Shown: positions 31,087-36,376 of the stretch, piece by piece
Numbering within the stretch: position 1 is the stretch's first letter
Layout: every line of letters begins with the position of its first letter
Virus record (IMG/VR): IMGVR_UViG_3300033156_000786
Coordinates: 1-36,505 of that record
DNA length: 36,505 nucleotides
Reading direction: 5' to 3' (one strand)
Source of the DNA: a virus
Position numbers and translations under genes: made by a program
Notes under the pieces: generated by a model
What the model was told of the DNA's origin: nothing
Database searches by the model: none
What the model saw: only the letters and a program-made list of their open reading frames with translations

Positions 31087-31281
31087 ATGAAGAACTATCT
31101 TAATCCTTACAAAATTGTTGCGATTTTCTTATGGGTGTTTGCTCTTATACTTTTTATTGCGGGCTTATACGGAATACTAACCCCTGATTATCCCTACCGT
31201 GATGGAGCAATAAGAAATTTTGTCATAAATGCTCCCTTGTTTGTTTTAAGTGGTTTTCTTTTTTGGTCTTTATCCAGATAG
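31087..31281 (+). CDS. Two-segment membrane protein
   Basis: A 64-residue protein with hydrophobic segments at about 9-30 (VAIFLWVFALILFIAGLYGI) and 44-62 (FVINAPLFVLSGFLFWSL). A small inner-membrane protein of the early region; superinfection exclusion or membrane takeover is possible but not shown. Confidence 0.65.
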   Translation: MKNYLNPYKIVAIFLWVFALILFIAGLYGILTPDYPYRDGAIRNFVINAPLFVLSGFLFWSLSR

Positions 31282-31310
31282 GCTGACAAATAAAATCCAT
31301 TATTAAAACT

Positions 31311-31550
31311 ATGACCAAAAAGCAAAACAAAACAATTAAAGAGGAGATATGTTTACACGAAAAATATCTAACACCTAAATATATGGTGATAGCCTTTGGA
31401 AGCTTTAAATATTCACGTCCAAGATATTTTATTCACAGAAAAAGTTTGTTTAAATATCTTGATGTTCTTTGTAAAAAGAAAATAAATCACGAAATAAAAG
31501 AATTACCCCCTCTTGTTAATTTAAATAATTATGACCAAAAAACTAAATAA
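31311..31550 (+). CDS. Cassette small protein 1
   Basis: 79 residues. After the shared MTKKQNKTIKEE the body is basic and aromatic (KYMVIAFGSFKYSRPRYFIH). Its tail NYDQKTK is the next gene's start element read in another frame; overlap is 20 bases. No domain recognised. Confidence 0.65.
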   Translation: MTKKQNKTIKEEICLHEKYLTPKYMVIAFGSFKYSRPRYFIHRKSLFKYLDVLCKKKINHEIKELPPLVNLNNYDQKTK

Positions 31551-31731
31551 ACCCACGAAGAAAGAAAAGAAAATTAAATATTTTACTAAAAAGTTTAAAA
31601 CCGCCTATAGGGAAATAGAAAAAATGCCTCGATTGTCTTGGTTTCAAAAAAAGGCTCTTCAGCATCGGTTAGTTTACGATTGCAAATTTAGATATGATTT
31701 TTATAAAACCTTAAAAGATAAACAACAATAA
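31531..31731 (+). CDS. Cassette small protein 2
   Basis: 66 residues starting MTKKLNKPTKKEKKI, then a basic helical body with PRLSWFQKKALQHRLVYD. Very high positive charge suggests nucleic-acid or membrane-surface contact. Unknown function. Confidence 0.65.
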   Translation: MTKKLNKPTKKEKKIKYFTKKFKTAYREIEKMPRLSWFQKKALQHRLVYDCKFRYDFYKTLKDKQQ

Positions 31732-31744
31732 CCAAAGATAACCT

Positions 31745-31987
31745 ATGACCAAAGACCAAAAGAAAATCATAGAAGAGATTTTAAACTTAATAGAGGCAGA
31801 CGCCTTAGAGGAAGCGGTAGAAATTATTAGAAAAAAAGCAGAGAGAGCCTTTCATAAGTATTTTAAGGCTCGCCAAAAGAGAAAAATAATGGAGGCTGTA
31901 AGATATATGGAGGAATACGAGATGTTGTCTAAAAAAGAATATGAATTACTTAAAAAAATAAATAAATTGCGTGGATATAGCACCTAA
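31745..31987 (+). CDS. Cassette small protein 3
   Basis: 80 residues starting MTKDQKKIIEEILNLIEADA. Entirely helical and probably a helical bundle or coiled coil. Starts 13 bases after protein 2. Unknown function. Confidence 0.65.
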   Translation: MTKDQKKIIEEILNLIEADALEEAVEIIRKKAERAFHKYFKARQKRKIMEAVRYMEEYEMLSKKEYELLKKINKLRGYST

Positions 31988-31995
31988 TTACACTT

Positions 31996-32196
31996 ATGAA
32001 AAAACAAAACAAAACAATTGAAGAATTAACCCTTTATGATTTTCTGACAAATTATGATTTATATGGTGAGCCCGTAGAAATAAAACTTGATGCTACTAAT
32101 TTTGAAGTTTTGATGAATAAATTAAATGAGGTTATAAGGAAAATCAATGAGTTTTATGACCAAAAACCAAAAGAAACCAACCAAAAAAACCTATAA
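31996..32196 (+). CDS. Cassette small protein 4
   Basis: 66 residues starting MKKQNKTIEELTLYDFLTNY, with a short beta segment (EPVEIKLDATNFEVL) and a helix. Its tail, FYDQKPKETNQKNL, is the next start element read out of frame over a 41-base overlap. Confidence 0.65.
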   Translation: MKKQNKTIEELTLYDFLTNYDLYGEPVEIKLDATNFEVLMNKLNEVIRKINEFYDQKPKETNQKNL

Positions 32197-32362
32197 CTGC
32201 GAAGATTTAAACAGAATTAAGGTTTTATACAACATAATGACAGCCAGAATGAATGCCTTAATTGATGAAGTAGAGGAGTTAAATTCTTATTTGCGATATT
32301 TAAAACCCATTTTACCTGATGATAATCGGACAAAAAATGAAAAAGCAAAACAAAACAATTAA
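32156..32362 (+). CDS. Cassette small protein 5
   Basis: 68 residues from ATG 32156 (MTKNQKKPTKKTYNCEDLN); the in-frame ATG nine bases earlier is less likely because the shared element starts at 32156. Helical coiled-coil body (MNALIDEVEELNSYLRYL). Tail NEKAKQNN comes from the next start element. Confidence 0.65.
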   Translation: MTKNQKKPTKKTYNCEDLNRIKVLYNIMTARMNALIDEVEELNSYLRYLKPILPDDNRTKNEKAKQNN

Positions 32363-32579
32363 AGAATTCTCCGAGTGGCTCAATGAAGAAGACCGCCAAA
32401 ATTGGGAAATTGAAAGATATGTTGAGGAGTTAATTGCCCAAACTAAGAGAGAAACCCTAAAAGAAATTTTAAAAAAATTAAAACAAATACAGGTTCTTGC
32501 CGATAAAGAGCAAGCACTTGAAACAGATTTGGCTATACAAGAGTTATTGGCGTTGGTAAACAACAAAAAAGATTATTAG
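32337..32579 (+). CDS. Cassette small protein 6
   Basis: 80 residues from ATG 32337 (MKKQNKTIKEFSEWLNEEDR). A long helix with leucine-rich heptads (TLKEILKKLKQIQVLADKEQ) suggests dimerisation. First ten residues nearly identical to those of protein 4. Confidence 0.65.
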   Translation: MKKQNKTIKEFSEWLNEEDRQNWEIERYVEELIAQTKRETLKEILKKLKQIQVLADKEQALETDLAIQELLALVNNKKDY

Positions 32580-32583
32580 ACCT

Positions 32584-32949
32584 ATGCCAAACCAAAAGAA
32601 AATAATTAAAGAGGAGATAATAGAGATTTTAGAGGATTTTTACTCGGGTTATACACCAAACTCTGGAAGAAGGGGAATGTATAACTGGAGAGACAAAATA
32701 TTAGATGTTTTCCGCCAAACCCTCCAACGCTTTATAGAGGAGACAAGAATACCAGAAATAAGGTTAAGAATGGATGAAAATTGTCCTTTTTGTGGAAAGA
32801 AAAAATGGGAATGTGAAGCAGAATTAGCAATAGATAAAGAAATTGGGTTTGAAAAATTAAATGAGTTTGATTGTCATCGTATTACCTATAATCAGGTTGT
32901 AAGAAAACTTAACCAAAAACAACAACAATGGCTCAAAGAAAATCTATGA
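32584..32949 (+). CDS. Cassette small protein 7, cysteine-containing
   Basis: 121 residues, the longest of the cassette, starting MPNQKKIIKEEIIEILEDFY. CPFCGKKKWECE with a later C and H (FDCHRI) may bind one zinc. The end has KLNQKQQQWLKENL. Overlaps the next gene by four bases. Confidence 0.7.
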   Translation: MPNQKKIIKEEIIEILEDFYSGYTPNSGRRGMYNWRDKILDVFRQTLQRFIEETRIPEIRLRMDENCPFCGKKKWECEAELAIDKEIGFEKLNEFDCHRITYNQVVRKLNQKQQQWLKENL

Positions 32950-33134
32950 GTAAAAAAGAATTACAAAAATTAAAATATAGAATTTTGGCACACTTAGACG
33001 AGCTTGAAGACTTAGAAGACGATGAAAAAAGAAGCAATAAAGTAATAGAGCTTTTTGAGGCGGTAATATCAGAACAACAATGGCTAAAAGAAACTCATGA
33101 AAAAACAAAAGAAAAGGATTCTTGGTATTATTGA
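32946..33134 (+). CDS. Cassette small protein 8
   Basis: 62 residues from ATG 32946 (MSKKELQKLKYRILAHLDEL), with a weaker version of the shared start. Acidic helical body (LEDLEDDEKRSNKVIELFEA). Tail THEKTKEKDSWYY is partly the next start element read in another frame. An upstream in-frame ATG at 32928 is possible. Confidence 0.6.
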   Translation: MSKKELQKLKYRILAHLDELEDLEDDEKRSNKVIELFEAVISEQQWLKETHEKTKEKDSWYY

Positions 33135-33288
33135 TAGCTTTAATGATGCGTATTGGGAGTTAGGAGGAGATAGTTTTTTGTTTCACTTAGTCTGTTTCCC
33201 CATTTTTCTTATTAGTTTTTTCTTTCTACACATAATTTTGATGCCATTGATGATTATAGAAGTAATAACCGACCTGTTTGGAAACTAA
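33097..33288 (+). CDS. Cassette small protein 9, membrane
   Basis: 63 residues starting MKKQKKRILGIIDSFNDAYW, then a long hydrophobic region (FLFHLVCFPIFLISFFFLHI and LMPLMIIEVI), one or two membrane passes. Overlaps protein 8 by 38 bases. The shared start thus precedes both soluble and membrane bodies. Confidence 0.65.
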   Translation: MKKQKKRILGIIDSFNDAYWELGGDSFLFHLVCFPIFLISFFFLHIILMPLMIIEVITDLFGN

Positions 33289-33293
33289 AACCT

Positions 33294-33500
33294 ATGAAGA
33301 AACAAAAGAAAATTGAAGGGATTACTTATGGAAAACTAACAAAATTTTATCTTTGGCTTAGAAGAATTTTAAAGAAAGATAATTATATTATTGGTATTGA
33401 TTATACCAATAATAGAGATTATACTTGTATTTTTCAAAAAGTTGGAGATAAATACTATCTCATTAAAACCTATGACCAAAAAACAAAAGAAAATTTTTGA
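33294..33500 (+). CDS. Cassette small protein 10
   Basis: 68 residues starting MKKQKKIEGITYGKLTKFYL, with a small beta end (NYIIGIDYTNNRDYTCIFQK). Tail TYDQKTKENF is the following start element read in another frame (29-base overlap). Confidence 0.65.
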   Translation: MKKQKKIEGITYGKLTKFYLWLRRILKKDNYIIGIDYTNNRDYTCIFQKVGDKYYLIKTYDQKTKENF

Positions 33501-33780
33501 TGACGAAAGTATGGAAGGACAAATATCAAATCTTTTGTCCGAATATATGAAAGATATTTTTGCCTACATTAATGGAGAAAAGAAAATAACCCCTCTTGAC
33601 TTTCCCGTTTTCGATTGCTTTGCTGTGACCGAGAAAATAATGGCTATAGTAAGAAGAAATGAACAAAAGAAAATGGAAAATAAAATAGATTATTTTTCTC
33701 CCTACCAGCAATGGACGAGATGGGAACAACAACTTAAGGGGATTGATAATTATGGAGAAACTTCTTATAGCAATGGCTAA
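33472..33780 (+). CDS. Cassette small protein 11
   Basis: 102 residues from ATG 33472 (MTKKQKKIFDDESMEGQISN); the same frame is open upstream, but the shared element marks this start. Helical body (NLLSEYMKDIFAYINGEKKI). Ends with YGETSYSNG. Unknown function. Confidence 0.65.
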   Translation: MTKKQKKIFDDESMEGQISNLLSEYMKDIFAYINGEKKITPLDFPVFDCFAVTEKIMAIVRRNEQKKMENKIDYFSPYQQWTRWEQQLKGIDNYGETSYSNG

Positions 33781-33790
33781 AACAAAACCT

Positions 33791-34108
33791 ATGACTAAAA
33801 AACAATTCCTAAAAAACAAAATCAATGAACTCCAAAAACTTATCTGGGAAACAGAATTAGAAATAAAAAGAGGAGAACTTTTAATAGACGACCTAAAAGA
33901 AAAACTAAAAGAGTTTGATAAAACTCCTATAATTACTAAACCAAACGAAAACCCATTAAGTGCCGTTGATGAGAAAAAGAAAACCATTGAAAAAACAAAC
34001 AAAGAACTATCAGAAATGGAAATAATGGTAGAGTTATTAAGACACAGATTAAAAGTTGATGAGGAGTTTTTATCGGTTCTAAAAAAAGAATTAAAGAGGG
34101 AGAGATAA
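33791..34108 (+). CDS. Cassette small protein 12, coiled coil
   Basis: 105 residues from ATG 33791 (MTKKQFLKNKINELQKLIWE), preceded by AAAACCT. Two coiled-coil helices separated by a proline/asparagine link (TPIITKPNENPLS). Last gene of the rightward early transcript; it converges on the leftward genes. Confidence 0.65.
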   Translation: MTKKQFLKNKINELQKLIWETELEIKRGELLIDDLKEKLKEFDKTPIITKPNENPLSAVDEKKKTIEKTNKELSEMEIMVELLRHRLKVDEEFLSVLKKELKRER

Positions 34109-34129
34109 ATAATTTACCCCTCCCCCTTT
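34109..34129. other. Convergent gene junction
   Basis: 21 bases between the ends of opposite-strand genes: C-rich then T-rich (CCCCTCCCCCTTTTT). The 3' end of the + gene (GGGAG) can pair with the CTCCC block ahead of the T-run, giving a short possible terminator for the rightward transcript. Confidence 0.35.
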
Positions 34130-34330
34130 TTAGTTCTCCAACATTTTTTTCATCAGTTTCGCATATTTTGTCATTGCCCACAACTCGCACTTATATCTTT
34201 TCACCTTTTCTAAAAATCTGTCTCTGGTTTTTATATACTCGTCCTCCTTTTCAAAATAAACCCCGTTTTTAATATCAGTTAATAATTTTTTCATTTCTTT
34301 TTCAAGTTCGGCTTTTTGTTTTGCTGTCAT
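34130..34330 (-). CDS. Small helical protein (leftward)
   Basis: 66 residues, MTAKQKAELEKEMKKLLTDI, helical throughout. Its MTAKQK start resembles the rightward cassette. Last gene of the leftward early transcript; an AAAGGTCGGC element lies 24 bases before its start. Confidence 0.6.
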   Translation of the reverse strand: MTAKQKAELEKEMKKLLTDIKNGVYFEKEDEYIKTRDRFLEKVKRYKCELWAMTKYAKLMKKMLEN

Positions 34331-34349
34331 AGTTTTGAGAGTTTTTTAA

Positions 34350-34907
34350 TTAAAGCCGACCTTTAATAAAATCAGCGGTTCTTAATTTATCTCTCCACTT
34401 TTGCCAAACCTGAAAGAATAATCTACCATTTTTTAATTGCTCCAAATCGTATTCCTTAATTATTTCTTCCCATTTTTTAACCAACAAATTGAAATATCCC
34501 CTTTTAACTGCTTCCAGTTTTCTAACCTGCCAGTCAAATTTTTCAGGATAAAAACTTGAAGGACTTTGTTTTCCTCTAATTGTAGCAATTCCAATTACTT
34601 TTCCGCCTTTGGTGGCAAAAGTGCCACCGCAAAAATCAATATATTTTATCTTTTTAAGTTCGCCTGTATCAATTAAATAATCGTCAAGCGTTCCCTTTCC
34701 TTCTTTTCTGGCTTTTCCATATCGCCCAATGCCTACATTTTTGAGGATAGCATAATAAGTAGCAACCCCAATTGCCAAACTTTTGGCTAAGTTTTCATTG
34801 AAACCGCATTTTTTAGCCACTGCGTAGGCATAAGTAGCCATTATTGGGTAGCGGTTAATTAAGTAAGTATTCCAGATTTTACCATAATTATGGTATTTTT
34901 TAGCCAT
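34350..34907 (-). CDS. Hypothetical protein, 185 residues (leftward)
   Basis: Starts MAKKYHNYGKIWNTYLINRY. The N-terminal half is helical (YAVAKKCGFNENLAKSLAIG), the middle has a small beta region (YIDFCGGTFATKGGKVIGIA), and the end is helical and basic. Largest gene of the leftward set. No family recognised; position in the early region suggests host takeover or regulation. Confidence 0.65.
   Translation of the reverse strand: MAKKYHNYGKIWNTYLINRYPIMATYAYAVAKKCGFNENLAKSLAIGVATYYAILKNVGIGRYGKARKEGKGTLDDYLIDTGELKKIKYIDFCGGTFATKGGKVIGIATIRGKQSPSSFYPEKFDWQVRKLEAVKRGYFNLLVKKWEEIIKEYDLEQLKNGRLFFQVWQKWRDKLRTADFIKGRL
34355..34364 (-). promoter_or_regulatory. AAAGGTCGGC element before the 34330 start
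   Basis: Perfect ten-base copy on the - strand, 24 bases before the ATG; it overlaps the end of the 185-residue gene. Confidence 0.55.
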
Positions 34908-34931
34908 AATTATTAAATTGGTTTAATTTTA

Positions 34932-34941
34932 GCCGACCTTT
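34932..34941 (-). promoter_or_regulatory. AAAGGTCGGC element before the 34907 start
   Basis: Perfect copy, 24 bases before the ATG, overlapping the stop codon of the preceding leftward gene by one base; AT-rich sequence fills the gap. Confidence 0.55.
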
Positions 34942-35141
34942 TATTTTTCAGGATAAATATCAAACTGGGCACATTGTAAAATCTGCCACTTTGTCCAATA
35001 AAAATCTGGAAATTCTTTTTCGTATCTTTTCCATTTTAAGCACTCAATCTTTTCGGTTTTTTTAAGCCCAATATGGAGACCATAGAAAAAGAGAGCAAAG
35101 AGTAGAAGAATAAGTAAGAAAGTTAAAAATTGTCTAAGCAT
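34941..35141 (-). CDS. Small membrane-anchored protein (leftward)
   Basis: 66 residues. One N-terminal membrane segment (about 4-24, QFLTFLLILLLFALFFYGL), then a charged domain with ECLKWKRYEKEFPDFYWTKW and a second cysteine. The C...L..W...FP.FY.T.WQ...C pattern is one I recall from small phage proteins of unknown function. Confidence 0.65.
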   Translation of the reverse strand: MLRQFLTFLLILLLFALFFYGLHIGLKKTEKIECLKWKRYEKEFPDFYWTKWQILQCAQFDIYPEK

Positions 35142-35167
35142 GGTTTTGGTGTTTTTTTAATTTAATT

Positions 35168-35177
35168 GGCGACCTTT
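35168..35177 (-). promoter_or_regulatory. AAAGGTCGCC element before the 35141 start
   Basis: One base differs from the best copies; 26 bases before the ATG. Confidence 0.5.
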
Positions 35178-35185
35178 TAGTTTTG

Positions 35186-35374
35186 TTATTTTTCTATTTT
35201 GTTTCTGAACCTCCCAGCCATAAAAATTGCCACTGATATTAACAAATCGTTTAAATCGTGCTCGTTTATTCCTTTATCTATCCAATAATTTTTTTCGTCC
35301 TCGTCTTTTAGAAACCCTTTTGCGTATTTAACAAAATAGCGGTCTGTTAAAATGTTTTTAATTTCTTTTGTCAT
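35186..35374 (-). CDS. Hypothetical protein, 62 residues (leftward)
   Basis: Starts at ATG 35374 (MTKEIKNILTDRYFVKYAKG); a TTG three codons upstream is unlikely. Contains DKGINEHDLNDLLISVAIFM, a helical amphipathic segment. Unknown. Confidence 0.6.
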   Translation of the reverse strand: MTKEIKNILTDRYFVKYAKGFLKDEDEKNYWIDKGINEHDLNDLLISVAIFMAGRFRNKIEK

Positions 35375-35405
35375 AGTTTTCAATTGTTTTTTTAATTTTA
35401 AGAGG

Positions 35406-35415
35406 CCCGACCTTT
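35406..35415 (-). promoter_or_regulatory. AAAGGTCGGG element before the 35374 start
   Basis: Lies 31 bases before the ATG, just after the stop of the preceding leftward gene. Confidence 0.5.
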
Positions 35416-35422
35416 GAACAAA

Positions 35423-35632
35423 TTACCCGCTTATGTTTTCTTCTCTTCCGAGCGGGTCAAACCTAAATAGAGGCCTCTCTTCTTTGTTTTTATTGATGTA
35501 GCATAGCATTACCTCGTCAACTCTTTCAATTGCCTCCTGTTTTGCTTTTTTCTTTGCCTCTACAAAATTGTTAATTTCAAAGAGCGGTTTAAGATTGTCA
35601 GAAGAAACTAAATAAACTTTGAACTTTGCCAT
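35423..35632 (-). CDS. Hypothetical protein, first leftward gene
   Basis: 69 residues from ATG 35632 (MAKFKVYLVSSDNLKPLFEI): a beta-alpha-beta start (NNFVEAKKKAKQEAIERVDE) then VMLCYINK. First gene after promoter P3, a place where phages often keep a regulator. No motif decides its role. Confidence 0.6.
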   Translation of the reverse strand: MAKFKVYLVSSDNLKPLFEINNFVEAKKKAKQEAIERVDEVMLCYINKNKEERPLFRFDPLGREENISG

Positions 35633-35660
35633 TTTCAATTATTTTTTTAATTTATTCACT

Positions 35661-35670
35661 GCCGACCTTT
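35661..35670 (-). promoter_or_regulatory. AAAGGTCGGC element before the 35632 start
   Basis: Perfect copy, 28 bases before the ATG and only a few bases after the predicted P3 start point, so it is near the very 5' end of the transcript and must act in RNA or as a downstream operator. Confidence 0.55.
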
Positions 35671-35680
35671 TACCACTTCC

Positions 35681-35708
35681 ATTTTAGCAAAGCAAAAACA
35701 CTTGTCAA
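35681..35708 (-). promoter_or_regulatory. Promoter P3 for the leftward early genes
   Basis: On the - strand: TTGACA (35703-35708) and TAAAAT (35681-35686) with a 16-base spacer containing TTTTTGCTT, followed by GGAA. Predicted start near 35674. Confidence 0.8.
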
Positions 35709-35716
35709 GACCCCAA

Positions 35717-35732
35717 CCTGTGGAAAACTCAA
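35717..35732 (+). repeat. 16-bp repeat CCTGTGGAAAACTCAA, copy 2
   Basis: Exact copy of 28365-28380, eight bases outside the -35 of P3 and in the opposite orientation relative to the promoter. Contains a DnaA-box-like TTTTCCACA on the - strand. Confidence 0.7.
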
Positions 35733-35813
35733 AAATAAACAAAAAATAACCAAAAACCGCCCTAATATATATGTATATATAAGCCCCAAACCTGTCCCAA
35801 AAACTAAAACCCC

Positions 35814-35842
35814 TTGATTTTTTTTCAAAATTATGCTATATA
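35814..35842 (+). promoter_or_regulatory. Late promoter candidate (extended -10)
   Basis: TTGATT at 35814-35819, a 17-base spacer and TATATA at 35837-35842 preceded by TGC, which is an extended -10. Start near 35849 would produce a purine-rich leader of more than 500 bases before the first late gene at 36377. It does not share the spacer element of P1-P3, as expected for a different temporal class. Confidence 0.6.
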
Positions 35843-35895
35843 GAAAAAAAGAAGCAAGAAATAACTAAAAACTTGCAGGATTTAGAAGGAGACGT

Positions 35896-35968
35896 CAAAA
35901 GATAAAAAACTGGGCCCAAAAGATAAAAGTAAAGCGTTAAAAGAAAGAAAAAGGAGCAAAAGATAAAA
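35896..35968 (+). repeat. Helically phased CAAAAGATAAAA repeats
   Basis: Exact copies at 35896-35907, 35917-35928 and 35957-35968, with a degenerate copy at 35938. Spacings are 21, 21 and 19 bases, about two DNA turns each. Phased A-tracts of this kind bend DNA and could be iterons for TerS or an initiator. Confidence 0.65.
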
Positions 35969-36075
35969 AGGTGCTAAATAAAAAAAGGAGTAAGAAGAGT
36001 AAAAAAAACAAAAAGAGAGAAAACAAAAGAAAGAGAAAAGAGAAAAAAAGAGAAAGAAAAGCCCTTGTTAATTGG

Positions 36076-36096
36076 TAGATATTCACCCACACACAC
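36076..36096 (+). repeat. TAGATATT-CACCCACACACAC repeat, copy 1
   Basis: 21-base sequence nearly repeated at 36337-36358; it interrupts the purine-rich tract with a CA-rich block. Confidence 0.55.
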
Positions 36097-36336
36097 AAAC
36101 AAAAAGACAAAAACCCAAAAACCTTTCACCTATCCTATACTTCGCATAATATACGTTAATAGAAATAAAACAACAAAAAAAGCGTCATAATTAAAAAAGA
36201 ACAAGCATTTTACAAGAAAAAATAAGCCAAAAAACTAAAAAAAATAAGCGTAAAAAATAAAAAGAGACACTTAAAAGAGATAAGGAAAGAAGGAAAAGAG
36301 GGGGGGAGAGGAGGCAAGCTGAGGAGGTTGAAATTT

Positions 36337-36358
36337 TAGATATTTACCCCACACACCC
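36337..36358 (+). repeat. TAGATATT-TACCCCACACACCC repeat, copy 2
   Basis: Second copy with a few differences, ending 18 bases before the first late ATG (36377). Confidence 0.55.
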
Positions 36359-36376
36359 TAAACTGGTTTTAGACAT

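Larger units (their letters stand above)
31311..33820 (+). repeat. Repeated start element of the small-gene cassette
   Basis: Copies of approximately ACCTATGACCAAAAAACAAA plus following A-rich codons lie at the starts 31311, 31531, 31745, 31996, 32156, 32337, 32584, 33097, 33294 and 33472; weaker forms are at 32946 and 33791. The element extends from just before the ATG through about ten codons, while the gene bodies differ. Confidence 0.85.
35709..36376. other. Gene-free, purine-rich intergenic region
   Basis: No supportable gene. In order: the 16-bp repeat; an alternating TA dyad (TATATA-TG-TATATA, 35766-35779); the late promoter; a cluster of CAAAAGATAAAA repeats; long A/G-only runs on the + strand (about 35941-36062 and 36281-36330, with few pyrimidines); two imperfect 21-base repeats (36076, 36337). 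Shine-Dalgarno-like GGAGG sequences near 36310-36328 are not followed by a real gene. Candidate functions are packaging site, late leader or a second origin. Confidence 0.6.

Noticed and set aside
33526-34002. 158-codon - strand frame across two cassette genes
   Set aside because: Phenylalanine/serine/leucine-rich translation is the typical antisense of lysine/glutamate-rich genes; the + strand genes have matching start elements.
35626-35817. 63-codon + strand frame over P3 and the leftward leader
   Set aside because: Covers a promoter and the conserved AAAGGTCGGC element on the other strand; composition is not protein-like.
36301-36345. GGAGG ribosome-site-like sequences followed by TTG AAA TTT TAG
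   Set aside because: Gives only a three-codon frame; the purine-rich tract produces such matches by chance.
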